64,000 nt of DNA from the NCBI RefSeq assembly GCF_003970675.1, contig NZ_CP034563.1:186001-250000 (forward strand), in the 5' to 3' direction. The position numbers and the translations under genes were made by a program. The notes under the pieces were generated by a model. The model did no database searches, was not told where the DNA came from, and worked only from the letters and a program-made list of their open reading frames with translations. The stretch comes from Flammeovirga pectinis. Its GTDB lineage: Bacteria > Bacteroidota > Bacteroidia > Cytophagales > Flammeovirgaceae. Below are positions 28,226 through 37,602 of this stretch, piece after piece. How positions within the stretch are numbered: the stretch's first letter is position 1; each line of letters opens with the position of its first letter.

Positions 28226-30844
28226 ATGAACAAATTTTTTAACACTATACTACTCATAATTGCAATACTTTTCCCTAAAGGAATACAAGCACAAGAACAA
28301 CTTTTAAGTGAGCGTATCCCTATTCTAAAAAGTTACGACCAAAACCATTTACACCGTATTGCACTGCCAATTGGAGGTATTGGAACGGGTACTGTTTCTC
28401 TTGGTGGAAATGGTGCTTTGAAAGACTGGGAGGTAATGAATGTACCCGCAAAAGGATACAGTACTGTAACTACAGGTAACGATGCTCCGTTCTTTGCCAT
28501 TTATACAAAAAAGAAAAATGTAGCGGCTAATACTAAAGCTTTACTTGGTCCTATTGATTTTGCCGACTACCAACATTACGAAGGACGTTCGGTAAACCAT
28601 CATGGATTTCCTCGTTTTAGAAATGCTTCTTTCGAAACTTCTTACCCGTTTGGTATTGTAAATCTATCTGATAAAACAATGCCTGTTAAAGTGAAAATTG
28701 TAGGGTATAATCCTTTAATTCCTACTAATTCTGATGCATCGGGTATACCAATTGCAATTCTTAACTACGAAGTTGAAAATACAAGTGCTGAAGAAATTGA
28801 AGTAGCTATATCTGGTAATATCAGAAACTTTATTGGAAAAGATGGAAGTAATTTCACTTCAGATTGGAAAGGAGATTTTATTCCTAAAGGGGAGAAATAC
28901 AATAAAAATGAATACCGTGAATCTGATCAACTAAAAGGTATTTATATGTATTCTGATTCTGTAGATAAAAACGATGCCGCTTGGGGTACTTTTGCGATTT
29001 CTACACCAAATGATCCAAATAGTAAAATTACTTATCGTACGAGTTCAGTTAAAAATGATTGGTACAATAGTACTTTAAATTTCTGGGATGAATTTAGTAA
29101 AAATGGTCTGTTAGTTGAAAAAGAAAAGCAGATTGACCCTGACCCTTTGGCTTCTTTAGCCGTTAAAAAAACGTTGAAAGCTGGTGAGAAAAAAACATTT
29201 ACTTTTTACCTTACTTGGAACTTCCCTAACCGTTATGCTTGGTCTAAAGAGAAATTGAAAAACTACTATGCTACACAATATACAGATGCATGGGATGTAA
29301 TTACTAAAGAAGTTGATCAGCTGCCTTTACTTACTAATCAAACATTAGATTTTGTAACTACTTTTGTAAATAGTACTTACTCAGCACAGATTAAAGAAGC
29401 TGCTTTGTTTAATATAAGCACTTTGCGTTCTCAGACTGTTTTTAGAATTGAAGATGGTAAAATGTTTGGGTGGGAAGGAATTATGGATAGAAAAGGCTCT
29501 TGCTTTGGTTCTTGTACCCATGTTTGGAATTACGAACAGGCTACTCCTTTCTTATTTAATGATTTGGCAATGGGCATGAGAGAAGTTGAATTTAATTATG
29601 CTTTATCTGATAACGGACACATGGGATTTAGAACCAAACTCCCATTACAAAAAGGTGCTTCTGGAATTGGTTTAGCTGCAGCTGATGGGCAGATGGGTAC
29701 TATTATGAAATTCTATCGCGAATGGCAATTATCTGGAGACGATGCTTTTTTAGAAAAATGGTGGCCTAAGGTAAAGCTTGCACTTTCGTATGCATGGATT
29801 GAAAATGGTTGGGATGGAGACCAAGATGGTGTTATGGAAGGTGTACAGCACAATACTATGGATGTGGAGTATTATGGTCCTAACCCTCAAATGCAAATTT
29901 GGTATTTAGGAGCACTTAAAGCAGCAGAAAAAATGGCAAAGCAAGTAAATGATAAAGCATTTGCTAAGAAGTGTACACAGCTTTTTGATTATGGTTCTGA
30001 ATGGACAGATACTCATCTTTTTAATGGTGAATATTATGAGCATAAAATCCAAATGCCTGCTTCTAAAGCTGATATTCCTAAAGGTTTAATTGAAGGATAC
30101 CGTAGAAATGGGTTAGACTTAGACGATCCTTTTTATCAGTTAGCTTCTGGTTGTTTAGTAGATCAGTTAGTGGGGCAATATATGGCACATACACTCGGTT
30201 TAGGGTACTTAGTTAGAGAAGAAAATGTGAAAACAACTTTAGAAAGTATTCTTAAATACAATCAGAAAGAAGATATGTTTGAGCATTTTAATAATATGCG
30301 TTCGTACACTATAGGCAATGAAAAAGCACTTTTAATGGCAAGCTGGCCTAAAGGTGGTAGACCAAGAGTTCCTTTTCCTTATTGGGCAGAGGTGATGACT
30401 GGTTTTGAATATACTGCTGCTGTTGGCATGTTGTACGAAGGTATGGAAGTAGAGGGTTTAAGTACCATTAAAAATATCCGTGACCGTTATGATGGTCAAA
30501 AAAGAAATCCGTTTGATGAAGCCGAATGCGGGCATCATTATGCAAGAGCAATGGCATCTTGGGCAGGTATTTTAGCTGAAAGTGATTTCCATTATTCAGG
30601 GGTTGATAAATCTATTCAGTTCATAGAAAAAGAAGGAAATTACTTCTGGGCTAACGGTAGTGCTTGGGGCAATTTTTTGGTTGAAAAAGAGGGTAACGAG
30701 TATGCTATCACTTTAAATGTGAAGTATGGTGAAGTAGCATTTAAAACAATACAAATTGGTGATAAACAGAAGAAATCTTTTAGGTCTCCTAAACTGGTTA
30801 CACCTACATCGCCTTTAACTTTTAGATTAAGAAATACACTATAA
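28226..30844 (+). CDS. GH116-family glycoside hydrolase (GBA2/beta-glucosidase-like)
   Basis: An 872-residue secreted protein. The ATG at 28226 is chosen because it starts the signal peptide (MNKFFNTILLIIAILFPKGI); the frame opens 51 bases earlier. The N-terminal domain has IALPIGGIGTGTVSLGGNG, the hallmark of the GBA2_N beta-sandwich, and the C-terminal (alpha/alpha)6 barrel has WNYEQATPFLFNDLAMGMRE, DGDQDGVMEGVQHNTMDVEY and ECGHHYARAMASW, typical of GH116. Known members act on beta-glucosides, beta-xylosides and N-acetylglucosaminides. It leads a rightward unit with an RbsD/FucU-like lipoprotein and a sulfatase, so it probably trims oligosaccharides in the periplasm. Confidence 0.88.
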   Translation: MNKFFNTILLIIAILFPKGIQAQEQLLSERIPILKSYDQNHLHRIALPIGGIGTGTVSLGGNGALKDWEVMNVPAKGYSTVTTGNDAPFFAIYTKKKNVAANTKALLGPIDFADYQHYEGRSVNHHGFPRFRNASFETSYPFGIVNLSDKTMPVKVKIVGYNPLIPTNSDASGIPIAILNYEVENTSAEEIEVAISGNIRNFIGKDGSNFTSDWKGDFIPKGEKYNKNEYRESDQLKGIYMYSDSVDKNDAAWGTFAISTPNDPNSKITYRTSSVKNDWYNSTLNFWDEFSKNGLLVEKEKQIDPDPLASLAVKKTLKAGEKKTFTFYLTWNFPNRYAWSKEKLKNYYATQYTDAWDVITKEVDQLPLLTNQTLDFVTTFVNSTYSAQIKEAALFNISTLRSQTVFRIEDGKMFGWEGIMDRKGSCFGSCTHVWNYEQATPFLFNDLAMGMREVEFNYALSDNGHMGFRTKLPLQKGASGIGLAAADGQMGTIMKFYREWQLSGDDAFLEKWWPKVKLALSYAWIENGWDGDQDGVMEGVQHNTMDVEYYGPNPQMQIWYLGALKAAEKMAKQVNDKAFAKKCTQLFDYGSEWTDTHLFNGEYYEHKIQMPASKADIPKGLIEGYRRNGLDLDDPFYQLASGCLVDQLVGQYMAHTLGLGYLVREENVKTTLESILKYNQKEDMFEHFNNMRSYTIGNEKALLMASWPKGGRPRVPFPYWAEVMTGFEYTAAVGMLYEGMEVEGLSTIKNIRDRYDGQKRNPFDEAECGHHYARAMASWAGILAESDFHYSGVDKSIQFIEKEGNYFWANGSAWGNFLVEKEGNEYAITLNVKYGEVAFKTIQIGDKQKKSFRSPKLVTPTSPLTFRLRNTL

Positions 30845-30892
30845 TTTAAATATACTACTCTTAGAGAGTCCTCTTGGGGTAGTATATTTAAA
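30845..30892 (+). other. 14-bp inverted repeat between GH116 and RbsD-like genes
   Basis: TTTAAATATACTAC (30845-30858) and GTAGTATATTTAAA (30879-30892) pair perfectly around a 20-base loop. There is no T-run after it, so it may be an RNA processing or stability hairpin within one transcript. Confidence 0.5.
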
Positions 30893-30911
30893 GTCTTTAA
30901 AAAAGAAATTT

Positions 30912-31481
30912 ATGATAAAAAAGCTAACAACATTCGTCCTACTTTTCTCTTTAATTTGTTCTTGTAACACCGTTGTTTGTGAAGAGGATGAAGAAATTTA
31001 TGATTGGAAAGCAGAAGTGAAAAATACCTTAAAAGTATTTGGCCACAGAAATTGGATTGTTATTGCAGATGCTGCATACCCGCAACAAAGTAACCCTGCC
31101 ATTAAAACAATTACTATTAATGCTACGCAATTAGAAGCAGTAGAATACGTACAGCAATTAATTAAAGAAGCAAAACATGTGGATGCAAATATTTTTGTAG
31201 ACAAAGAAATGGCGTTTGTTGCAGAACCTGCTGCAAAAGGAATAAAAAGTTACAGAACAGCATTAAATAAGTTATTAGATGGTAAATCAGTGACAAGGAA
31301 ATTACACGAAGATATTATTCGTGAGTTAGATACATCTGCAAAATTATTCAATGTATTAATAATTAAAACAGACTTGGCTATTCCGTATACTTCTGTCTTT
31401 TTTCAATTGGAATGTGGCTATTGGAATGCTGCATCAGAAGAGAATTTACGTATAAATTTAAATAAGTCATCAATTCAATAA
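30912..31481 (+). CDS. RbsD/FucU-like lipoprotein (candidate sugar mutarotase)
   Basis: A 189-residue protein with a lipoprotein signal (acylated Cys at about residue 16 or 18 in LICSCN). The body resembles D-ribose pyranase/L-fucose mutarotase (RbsD/FucU): FGHRNWIVIADAAYP matches the family's LGH-x-D-x-L-V-V-x-D-A-x-x-P, with H45 and D53 at the catalytic positions, and IPYTSVFFQL near the C-terminus matches SPYANIIL, keeping Tyr159 but changing the usual Asn. Family members are normally cytosolic and interconvert sugar anomers, so an envelope-anchored form is unusual. It lies between a GH116 enzyme and a sulfatase, 15 bases from the latter. The function is inferred from this pattern only. 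Confidence 0.6.
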   Translation: MIKKLTTFVLLFSLICSCNTVVCEEDEEIYDWKAEVKNTLKVFGHRNWIVIADAAYPQQSNPAIKTITINATQLEAVEYVQQLIKEAKHVDANIFVDKEMAFVAEPAAKGIKSYRTALNKLLDGKSVTRKLHEDIIRELDTSAKLFNVLIIKTDLAIPYTSVFFQLECGYWNAASEENLRINLNKSSIQ

Positions 31482-31495
31482 ATTAGCAATACAAA

Positions 31496-32947
31496 ATGAA
31501 AAACACTTGCCTTTTTATCGGCTGTCTATTTATCTTTTTGGGATGCAATAAGAATACCTTTGTTTCTAATGAGTCACCTAAAAAGCCAAACATTGTCTTG
31601 ATCTTTACAGACGACCTTGGCTACAATGATATTGAGCCCTATGGTGCTCCACGAATAAAGACACCCAATTTAAATCAGATGGCAAGTGAAGGGATTAAGT
31701 TTACTAATTTTTATGCACAACCTCTTTGTGGACCTTCCAGAGCTGCACTTTTAACAGGAAGTTATCCTATACGAATTGGAGAACCTCAGAATAAAAAAAA
31801 CTTTCATACAAAACTTCATCCTAAAGAAATCACCATTGCAGAAGTACTAAAACCCAAAGGGTATGTTTCTGCTATTATAGGTAAATGGCACGCAGGAGAA
31901 GAAGAAGGTCAAATGCCTTTGGAGCAAGGATTTGATTACTTTTTTGGAACGCCGAAGTACAATGGAAACACAAAACTTATTGAGGATAATCCCAAGTTTA
32001 GAGCATCGCTTCTTAATAATACCGATACGGTTATGAAAATAAATACAGTAGAAGAAATGGGGTTATTAACGGGTATGTATACTAAAAAAGCAACATCATT
32101 TATTAAAAAGAACAAAGACAAACCTTTCTTTTTGTATTTAGCACATAACATGCCTCATGTCCCGTTGGGAGCATCAAAAAAGTTTAGAGGAAAATCTGAA
32201 GATGGTTTTTATGGAGATGTAATTGAAGAGTTAGATTGGAGTGTTGGGGAAATATTAAAAACGCTAAAGGAAGAAGGTTTAGAAGAAAACACACTCGTTA
32301 TCTTTACATCTGATAATGGGCCTTGGATTGAAGATAAAATTGGTGACCATGGAGGAAGTGCTTACCCACTTAGAGGCAATAAAACACAAACTTGGGAAGG
32401 CGGTGTTCGTGTTCCTTGTATAATGCAATGGAAAGGGAAATTAAATGAAGGTACTACAAATACAGAGCTTTTAACTACGCTAGACTTCTTCCCTACTTTT
32501 TCAAAACTTTCTCAAAGTAAGCTTCCTGAAACATTAACTATTGATGGAATTGACATCTCTAATGTGATTTTAAACGAAGAAAAAAGTGAGAGACAGTATT
32601 TTTATTACTACGCATACACGCATTTACATGCTATAAGAGATAAAGAATGGAAGCTGGTTCTTCCTCGTCCAGCAAAGCCCAAGTTTATGAAATGGGCCAA
32701 AAGAAAAATTGATGGAGTGGATGAGATACAGCTTTTTCACCTGTTAAGAGATAAAGAAGAAAAGAACAATGTAGCCGAGCAATATCCAGAAAAAGTGAAG
32801 GTACTATTAGCAGCGATGGAAGAGGCTAGAATTGAACTTGGCGATCAGAATAGAATTGGAAAAGGGGCTCGCTTTTTTGATGAAGCACCAAAAACAGAAA
32901 GATTAGAGGAGTATAAAAAGTTTATGGGCAAAGAAAATAATTTGTAA
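31496..32947 (+). CDS. Lipoprotein sulfatase (type I, S1 family)
   Basis: A 483-residue sulfatase anchored as a lipoprotein (IFLGCNKN, Cys17). It begins KPNIVLIFTDDLGYNDIEPY; the formylglycine site is C78 in LCGPSRAALLTG, a perfect CxPSR core; GKWHAG and SDNGPW follow at the expected positions. The end (LFHLLRDKEEKNNVAEQYPE) is the usual C-terminal subdomain. It is the last gene of the rightward unit with GH116 and the RbsD-like lipoprotein. It probably removes sulfate from oligosaccharides at the envelope; the sulfatase subfamily and position specificity are not determined. Confidence 0.9.
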   Translation: MKNTCLFIGCLFIFLGCNKNTFVSNESPKKPNIVLIFTDDLGYNDIEPYGAPRIKTPNLNQMASEGIKFTNFYAQPLCGPSRAALLTGSYPIRIGEPQNKKNFHTKLHPKEITIAEVLKPKGYVSAIIGKWHAGEEEGQMPLEQGFDYFFGTPKYNGNTKLIEDNPKFRASLLNNTDTVMKINTVEEMGLLTGMYTKKATSFIKKNKDKPFFLYLAHNMPHVPLGASKKFRGKSEDGFYGDVIEELDWSVGEILKTLKEEGLEENTLVIFTSDNGPWIEDKIGDHGGSAYPLRGNKTQTWEGGVRVPCIMQWKGKLNEGTTNTELLTTLDFFPTFSKLSQSKLPETLTIDGIDISNVILNEEKSERQYFYYYAYTHLHAIRDKEWKLVLPRPAKPKFMKWAKRKIDGVDEIQLFHLLRDKEEKNNVAEQYPEKVKVLLAAMEEARIELGDQNRIGKGARFFDEAPKTERLEEYKKFMGKENNL

Positions 32948-33156
32948 TTATTCTACCTAATTTGATTAATTTTTGATAAAAAACAATGTATTTACTGTGA
33001 TTAAAAAACCTGTCACAGCGTAGTATACTTTACCCTATACAATAGAACACACAATAAGTGAATATATAATGTTGTTTATACATTTAAACAAAATCTATCT
33101 ATTATTTCAATATTTATAATTGAATATCAGTTTCTTTGCAATTTTATTAATTTAAA

Positions 33157-33180
33157 AACTGCGAAATAGCAGTTAATTTT
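33157..33180 (+). terminator. Weak terminator-like hairpin after the sulfatase
   Basis: AACTGC (33157-33162) and GCAGTT (33169-33174) form a 6-bp stem followed by AATTTT, about 210 bases after the sulfatase stop. The remainder of the 32948-33317 gap holds no gene. Confidence 0.3.
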
Positions 33181-33239
33181 ATGGTATAAAAGATTGTATT
33201 TACTTGCTGATCGGCATCTTTAAAGAAAAATACTTCCCC

Positions 33240-33247
33240 TACATTTG
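33240..33247 (+). promoter_or_regulatory. TAcaTTTG -7 box
   Basis: This perfect match to the Bacteroidota -7 consensus lies 70 bases before the ATG at 33318 and inside the upstream extension of that frame, which supports the later start. No good TTTG sits at the expected -33 distance. Confidence 0.35.
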
Positions 33248-33317
33248 TAACATGATCAACAGCAAAAAGATCAATTACAATTTAAACACGCTCTCAATTA
33301 TTAAAACATATACTACC

Positions 33318-33936
33318 ATGAAAAATTTAATCAAACTAAGTGCTTTCGTACTATTATTCTTTTTTACTATAACATCCTATGCCTCTACAATTTATTATTT
33401 ACCATATAATGGCATATCATATTTCTTTAAATCATCTTTAAATGGAAAAGACGTTAGTTTAATATTTAATGATTTAGATGGAGAGGAAATAAACTTTAGA
33501 ATTACGAATAAGAAAGGTGATGTTTTTTACGAAAAGAAAATTATAGGAACAGGACGTATAGTAGAAGATATAAACCTAAAATCTTTACCTGAAGGAAATT
33601 TTATTTTCAGAATGAGTTTTGAAGATAAAATAATGCAAAGAGAGTTTTTTGTGACTCCTTCAAAAACATCCATTATGCTTAATTATTCGCTTACTTCTAA
33701 TCAAGATAAATTTCGTATTTCTGTAAAAGATGAAGCCCTTTTCTTACTTCTTGAAAAGAATGTTAAAGGTTTTGTAAAGATGCGCCTTAAAAAAGAAAAT
33801 GGCGAAATTCTTTATTCAAACAAGTTTTTAGCAGAAGCCAAAAAAATATGAATTAAATCAGTTACCAGCTGGTGTTTATGTAGCTGAACTAGAAATAGAC
33901 GGCAAATTATATTCAGACTCATTTTCAATCTTATAA
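33318..33936 (+). pseudogene. Secreted protein with a poly-A frameshift near its C-terminus
   Basis: The ATG at 33318 starts a signal peptide (MKNLIKLSAFVLLFFFTITS) and about 175 residues of beta-rich, unrecognised sequence. A run of seven A at 33840-33846 shifts the frame and brings a stop at 33851. With six A the frame would continue YELNQLPAGVYVAELEIDGK and stop at 33936. The restored tail (LPAGVYVAEL) has the strand pattern seen in many secreted Bacteroidota proteins, so the intact gene is about 205 residues. The single extra A is a true frameshift, a slippage site or a sequencing error. Function is unknown. A terminator follows at once. Confidence 0.7.
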
Positions 33937-33989
33937 AATAATAGTGATAAAATAGTTAGTAAAGAATTCATTTCATTTCATACGTTGGA

Positions 33990-34020
33990 AGAGGTTATCA
34001 TACTGTGGTAACCTCTTTTT
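33990..34020 (+). terminator. Terminator after the frameshifted gene
   Basis: AGAGGTTATC (33990-33999) pairs with GGTAACCTCT (34007-34016) apart from one position, followed by TTTTT. Confidence 0.8.
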
Positions 34021-34103
34021 GTTTTATAGGAGTATATCTTGCTTAGATACGTATTAAGGTAGATAATACCATTCGTCTTTAAAAGTAAGCTCTCTATTTG
34101 AAC

Positions 34104-34157
34104 GAAAAAAAGGTAACCCCTTAATTATAATTTTACTATAATTCGAGAGGTTATCCT
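34104..34157 (-). terminator. Terminator of the RimK-type operon
   Basis: A long imperfect stem (AGGTAACC from 34111 pairing with GGTTATCCT at 34149-34157, extended inward by TTAATTATA / TATAATT) is followed on the minus strand by a T-run (A-run at 34105-34111). It is 14 bases beyond the last operon gene. Confidence 0.8.
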
Positions 34158-34170
34158 ATGGATTATTCCA

Positions 34171-35121
34171 CTATTTATTAACGCTTACATGAAAAATAGC
34201 ATCACCTTTATATACATTAGGTGCTGTATTTAAGCCAAAAATATAACAATCAAAAGGTGCATATATTTTCTTTTCAAATTTACCAAACGGGTCTGATATT
34301 CTACCTAAAAGCATTTTCTTAGTTACTTTCTGACCGTTTTCAACAGCAGATTCAAATATGCCAGAATAAGAAGCTCTTATCCATTTACTTTTCTCTATTA
34401 CAATAGTATCTGAATTTACTTGTACGTCGCCATCCTGCATCTTTAAATGCTTCATGACATTTAGAGCACCAGTTACACCACAATCTATTACAGATTTATC
34501 CAATTGTAATGATTTACCCCCTTCAAATAAAATAATTGTCTTCCCTAATTTATGTACTGTTTCTCTTATTGAATGTGCTATATATTTAGAATGCATTAGA
34601 AATGGAGCACCAAAAACCTCTGCTAAACTAAGCTGCTTTTCATCGTTAATATTACACCTAACATTAGGGTAGTTACTTCTATCAGCACCACCAGTATGAA
34701 AGTCTAAAACATAGTCTACAAATGGGGCAATCTCTTTGGTAAACTTATACGCAAACTGACTTGCTAAAGAACCTTTACTAGACCCTGGGAACATACGGTT
34801 TAAATCTCTTCCATCAGGAAATTCTCTTGTTAGATTTAAGTACCCAAAAACATTAAAAACAGGAATACAAATTATAGTACCTCTCTTTGGTACATTGTAT
34901 TTTTTTCTGATAACATCTCGAACAATTGCAACACCATTCGATTCGTTTCCATGCACTCCACCTAACAACAATAAAACAGGTCCATCTTCTTTTCCTCGTT
35001 CTACAATTACAGGTACTTTTAAACTATTACTAGTATGTAATTTTGCTACTTCTAACTCAAGTACAGCACTTTTCCCTTTTGGGATTTCCGTTCCTAAAAG
35101 GACAAATTTATCTTTAGACAT
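34171..35121 (-). CDS. Succinylglutamate desuccinylase/aspartoacylase-family deacylase
   Basis: A 316-residue cytoplasmic zinc hydrolase of the M14 AspA/AstE type. GGVHGNE (His and Glu zinc ligands), [11 protein letters not shown] and DFHTGG (third ligand) are the family's signature blocks in order, and the C-terminus has a lipoyl-like beta domain. Family members remove acyl groups from amino acids. It overlaps the stop of the upstream ATP-grasp gene by 8 bases and completes a three-gene unit with a retropepsin-like protease. In this context it probably acts on glutamate-modified products of the RimK-type ligase, which is inference. Confidence 0.88.
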   Translation of the reverse strand: MSKDKFVLLGTEIPKGKSAVLELEVAKLHTSNSLKVPVIVERGKEDGPVLLLLGGVHGNESNGVAIVRDVIRKKYNVPKRGTIICIPVFNVFGYLNLTREFPDGRDLNRMFPGSSKGSLASQFAYKFTKEIAPFVDYVLDFHTGGADRSNYPNVRCNINDEKQLSLAEVFGAPFLMHSKYIAHSIRETVHKLGKTIILFEGGKSLQLDKSVIDCGVTGALNVMKHLKMQDGDVQVNSDTIVIEKSKWIRASYSGIFESAVENGQKVTKKMLLGRISDPFGKFEKKIYAPFDCYIFGLNTAPNVYKGDAIFHVSVNK

Positions 35122-35986
35122 TTCTTTCTAAGTATTTAATAATTTCTTTTGCAATATCAATTTTCGTCGCATTTTCTATTCCCTCTAATCCAGGAGAAGA
35201 ATTGACTTCTAAAACCAACGGGCCATTTGTAGATTGTAACATATCTACCCCTGCTACTCCAAGTCCCATTGCTTTTGTAGCTTTTAATGCTGTAAGTTCT
35301 TCTTCATTAGATAACTCAATTAACTGTGCGCTACCTCCTCTATGAAGGTTAGAACGGAATTCGCCCTCTTTACCTTGGCGTTTCATTGCTCCAATTACAC
35401 GTCCGTCTACCACAAAAACACGAATGTCTGCCCCTCCAGATTCTTTAATAAATTGCTGAGCAATAACTCTTGCTTTTAGACCATTAAAAGCTTCTATTAC
35501 AGAACTTGCAGCATTCTTTGTTTCTGCTAACACAACACCTAACCCTTGTGTACCTTCTAAAAGTTTAAGGATTAACGGAGCACCACCCACAGATTCGATC
35601 ACATGGTCTACATCTTTAGCATAGTTAGTAAACACAGTTTTAGGTAACCCCACACCAGCTTTAGCCAAAATTTGCAAACTTCTAAGTTTATCTCTTGAAT
35701 CGGTCAATGCCTGAGAACCAACTGCCGAAAAAACATTCATCATCTCGAACTGACGTACTACAGCAGTACCATAAAAGGTTACAGAAGAACCAACTCTTGG
35801 AATTATAGCATCTATATTGTCTAGGTATTTACCATTATAAAATACTCTTGGGTTTTTCTTTTCTAATTCTATTGTACACTTTAAATGGTCTACAACTATG
35901 GCTTCATGTCCTAACTCTTCGGCAGCTTCTACTAAACGTTTAGTAGAATATAAATTAGTGTTTCTAGAAAGAATTGCAATTTTCAT
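35114..35986 (-). CDS. rimK: RimK-family alpha-L-glutamate ligase (ATP-grasp)
   Basis: A 290-residue ATP-grasp ligase. It starts [20 protein letters not shown], as in RimK; the nucleotide-binding core has [19 protein letters not shown] (Lys and Gly-rich loop), and the magnesium-binding end has [20 protein letters not shown], both very close to RimK. E. coli RimK adds glutamates to the C-terminus of ribosomal protein S6 and can make poly-glutamate. The protein length is normal. It lies 9 bases after the protease gene and overlaps the deacylase gene, so all three form one operon. Confidence 0.92.
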   Translation of the reverse strand: MKIAILSRNTNLYSTKRLVEAAEELGHEAIVVDHLKCTIELEKKNPRVFYNGKYLDNIDAIIPRVGSSVTFYGTAVVRQFEMMNVFSAVGSQALTDSRDKLRSLQILAKAGVGLPKTVFTNYAKDVDHVIESVGGAPLILKLLEGTQGLGVVLAETKNAASSVIEAFNGLKARVIAQQFIKESGGADIRVFVVDGRVIGAMKRQGKEGEFRSNLHRGGSAQLIELSNEEELTALKATKAMGLGVAGVDMLQSTNGPLVLEVNSSPGLEGIENATKIDIAKEIIKYLERNV

Positions 35987-35995
35987 ATTATTATT

Positions 35996-36436
35996 TTATT
36001 CAGTTAAATTATTTTTTAAATGGAATGATTCATCTTTTTTGGACGTATCCACCATAAATTTTTTGTTTAAAAATTTCCTTCCTATTAATACAGGAAACTT
36101 CATTTCACTTCTGTTAGAAAGCGATAATTCAATTGGGTATTTCTTATTAAAAAGAATAACTTGAGTCTTTATTATAAATCGTTTCTCAACCTCCCCAAAA
36201 GAACTTTTAATATTCTTTTCTGTATATTCCTTTACTTCAATTACTTTGTTTTGGTATTTTAAATACCCTGGGTCAAGTGTTTTAAAATGAAGAAATTTTA
36301 TACCTTTAATTTCTATTTCTTTTATATCATGACAGTGGATTGATGAAGTATAAGCACCTGTATCTATTTTCACAGCAAGGTCTTCCAAGTATAAATCAGG
36401 AAAATCCACTTTGTCACTTCTTCCAATTATTTCCAT
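35996..36436 (-). CDS. RimB-like retropepsin-type (putative ATP-dependent zinc) protease
   Basis: A 146-residue cytoplasmic protein of the small aspartic-protease-like family often annotated as ATP-dependent zinc protease. The catalytic Asp is in AVKIDTGAYTSSIHCHD (DTGA motif), and MKFPVLIGRKFLNKKFMVD is the conserved C-terminal block. In Pseudomonas a homologue (RimB) works with RimK and modulates S6 glutamylation. Here it is the first gene of the operon, followed by rimK and a deacylase. Its promoter should lie in the 535-base gap upstream. Confidence 0.85.
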   Translation of the reverse strand: MEIIGRSDKVDFPDLYLEDLAVKIDTGAYTSSIHCHDIKEIEIKGIKFLHFKTLDPGYLKYQNKVIEVKEYTEKNIKSSFGEVEKRFIIKTQVILFNKKYPIELSLSNRSEMKFPVLIGRKFLNKKFMVDTSKKDESFHLKNNLTE

Positions 36437-36971
36437 TGTATTTATTTTTCTAAACTATTATTTCAGTTGATATCATATTAAATAGTCTAAACTTTTTATT
36501 CTTTTTAAATGATGCTCAAAACTATTGAGATGGCTAGTAATACGGTAGTTAAACAGCGTATGTTACGGTTACAATTGTGAAAAAAACATAAATCAATAAG
36601 CTGCTGATTATAAAATATTTAGTTGATAAAAATGCGCTTTTAATAATGGTGAATTCTATCAAAATTCGCTTTTCAAAATCATTTCAAAAATTACTAACGA
36701 GTGTTAATATACTTTTTTTATTGAAAATGAGAACCCTTATTTGTTTCCATCAAATGATAAAATGTAGCACTAGATAAAGAAAGAATAAATTGATAAGGAG
36801 CGATAAAATAAGAACATAGTTTAAATCGAGTTTGAAAAAGTAGAGAAATGAGAATGTGGAAATTATTGTAAGTAAGTGATAGAAATAGGCATCTTGTTTT
36901 TACTTGCTGCTTATTTTGTATATTTAAAATATCATTTGATTTAAATTCAATATCCTAAACACTATACACAC
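36437..36971. other. Large divergent intergenic region
   Basis: This 535-base AT-rich stretch between the leftward protease gene and the rightward rhodanese gene holds no convincing reading frame, RNA gene or consensus promoter that I can support. Confidence 0.5.
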
Positions 36972-37541
36972 ATGCTAAAATATCTATTCATTACATTTTT
37001 ATTTCTTCCTTTTAATTTAGTTTTTGGACAGACCTTGTCAATTAAATATGAGGCATCTTTGGCTAGTTATTCAGATTTTAAAACATTAGTTGAAGAAGTT
37101 GAGCCTTACCGCGAGGAACGCCTTATTAGTTTAGACAAGTTTCTTGAGATGAGTAAAGAAAAGAATGTAATTATTCTCGACAGTCGTTCTAAATTTAGGT
37201 ACGATAGAAAACACTTAAAAGGTGCGGTTAACTTAACTTTTGCAGATTATACGCAAGAAAGTTTATGGCAGTTAATTCCAGATCCAAACACAATTATTCT
37301 AATTTATTGTAACAATAACTTTATTGGCGATCAGGTAGATTTTATGTCTAAGGTAGCAAAACCAAGACCAGATGTTGTGGAAAATCAGATTCTATCAAAC
37401 AAAAAACCTATAATGTTGGCCTTGAATGTTCCTGTTTTTATCAATTTATATGGATATGGCTACCGAAATATTTATGAACTAAATGAGTTGGTAAATATCA
37501 ATGACAAGCGTATAAAATTTAAAGGAACAGAAGTAAAGTAA
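36972..37541 (+). CDS. Secreted rhodanese-like domain protein
   Basis: A 189-residue protein with a signal peptide (about 1-20, ending VFGQ). The rhodanese core includes VIILDSRSKFRYDRKHLKGA (the DSRS and H-x-x-GA elements) and IIIL-type strand leading to IYCNNNF, where Cys113 occupies the active-site loop. Rhodaneses transfer sulfur or act as redox and phosphatase-like domains; periplasmic single-domain forms are of unclear role. It is a lone gene between the RimK operon and a convergent acetyltransferase. Confidence 0.8.
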   Translation: MLKYLFITFLFLPFNLVFGQTLSIKYEASLASYSDFKTLVEEVEPYREERLISLDKFLEMSKEKNVIILDSRSKFRYDRKHLKGAVNLTFADYTQESLWQLIPDPNTIILIYCNNNFIGDQVDFMSKVAKPRPDVVENQILSNKKPIMLALNVPVFINLYGYGYRNIYELNELVNINDKRIKFKGTEVK

Positions 37542-37602
37542 TCAATATAAATCATAATATATAAAAGGTAGAATGATGAATACAACTAAATTCATCATTC
37601 AC

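Noticed and set aside
32995-33018. CTGTGA / TCACAG inverted repeat resembling a CRP site
   Set aside because: The half-sites are 12 bases apart instead of six, so it does not fit the CRP pattern.
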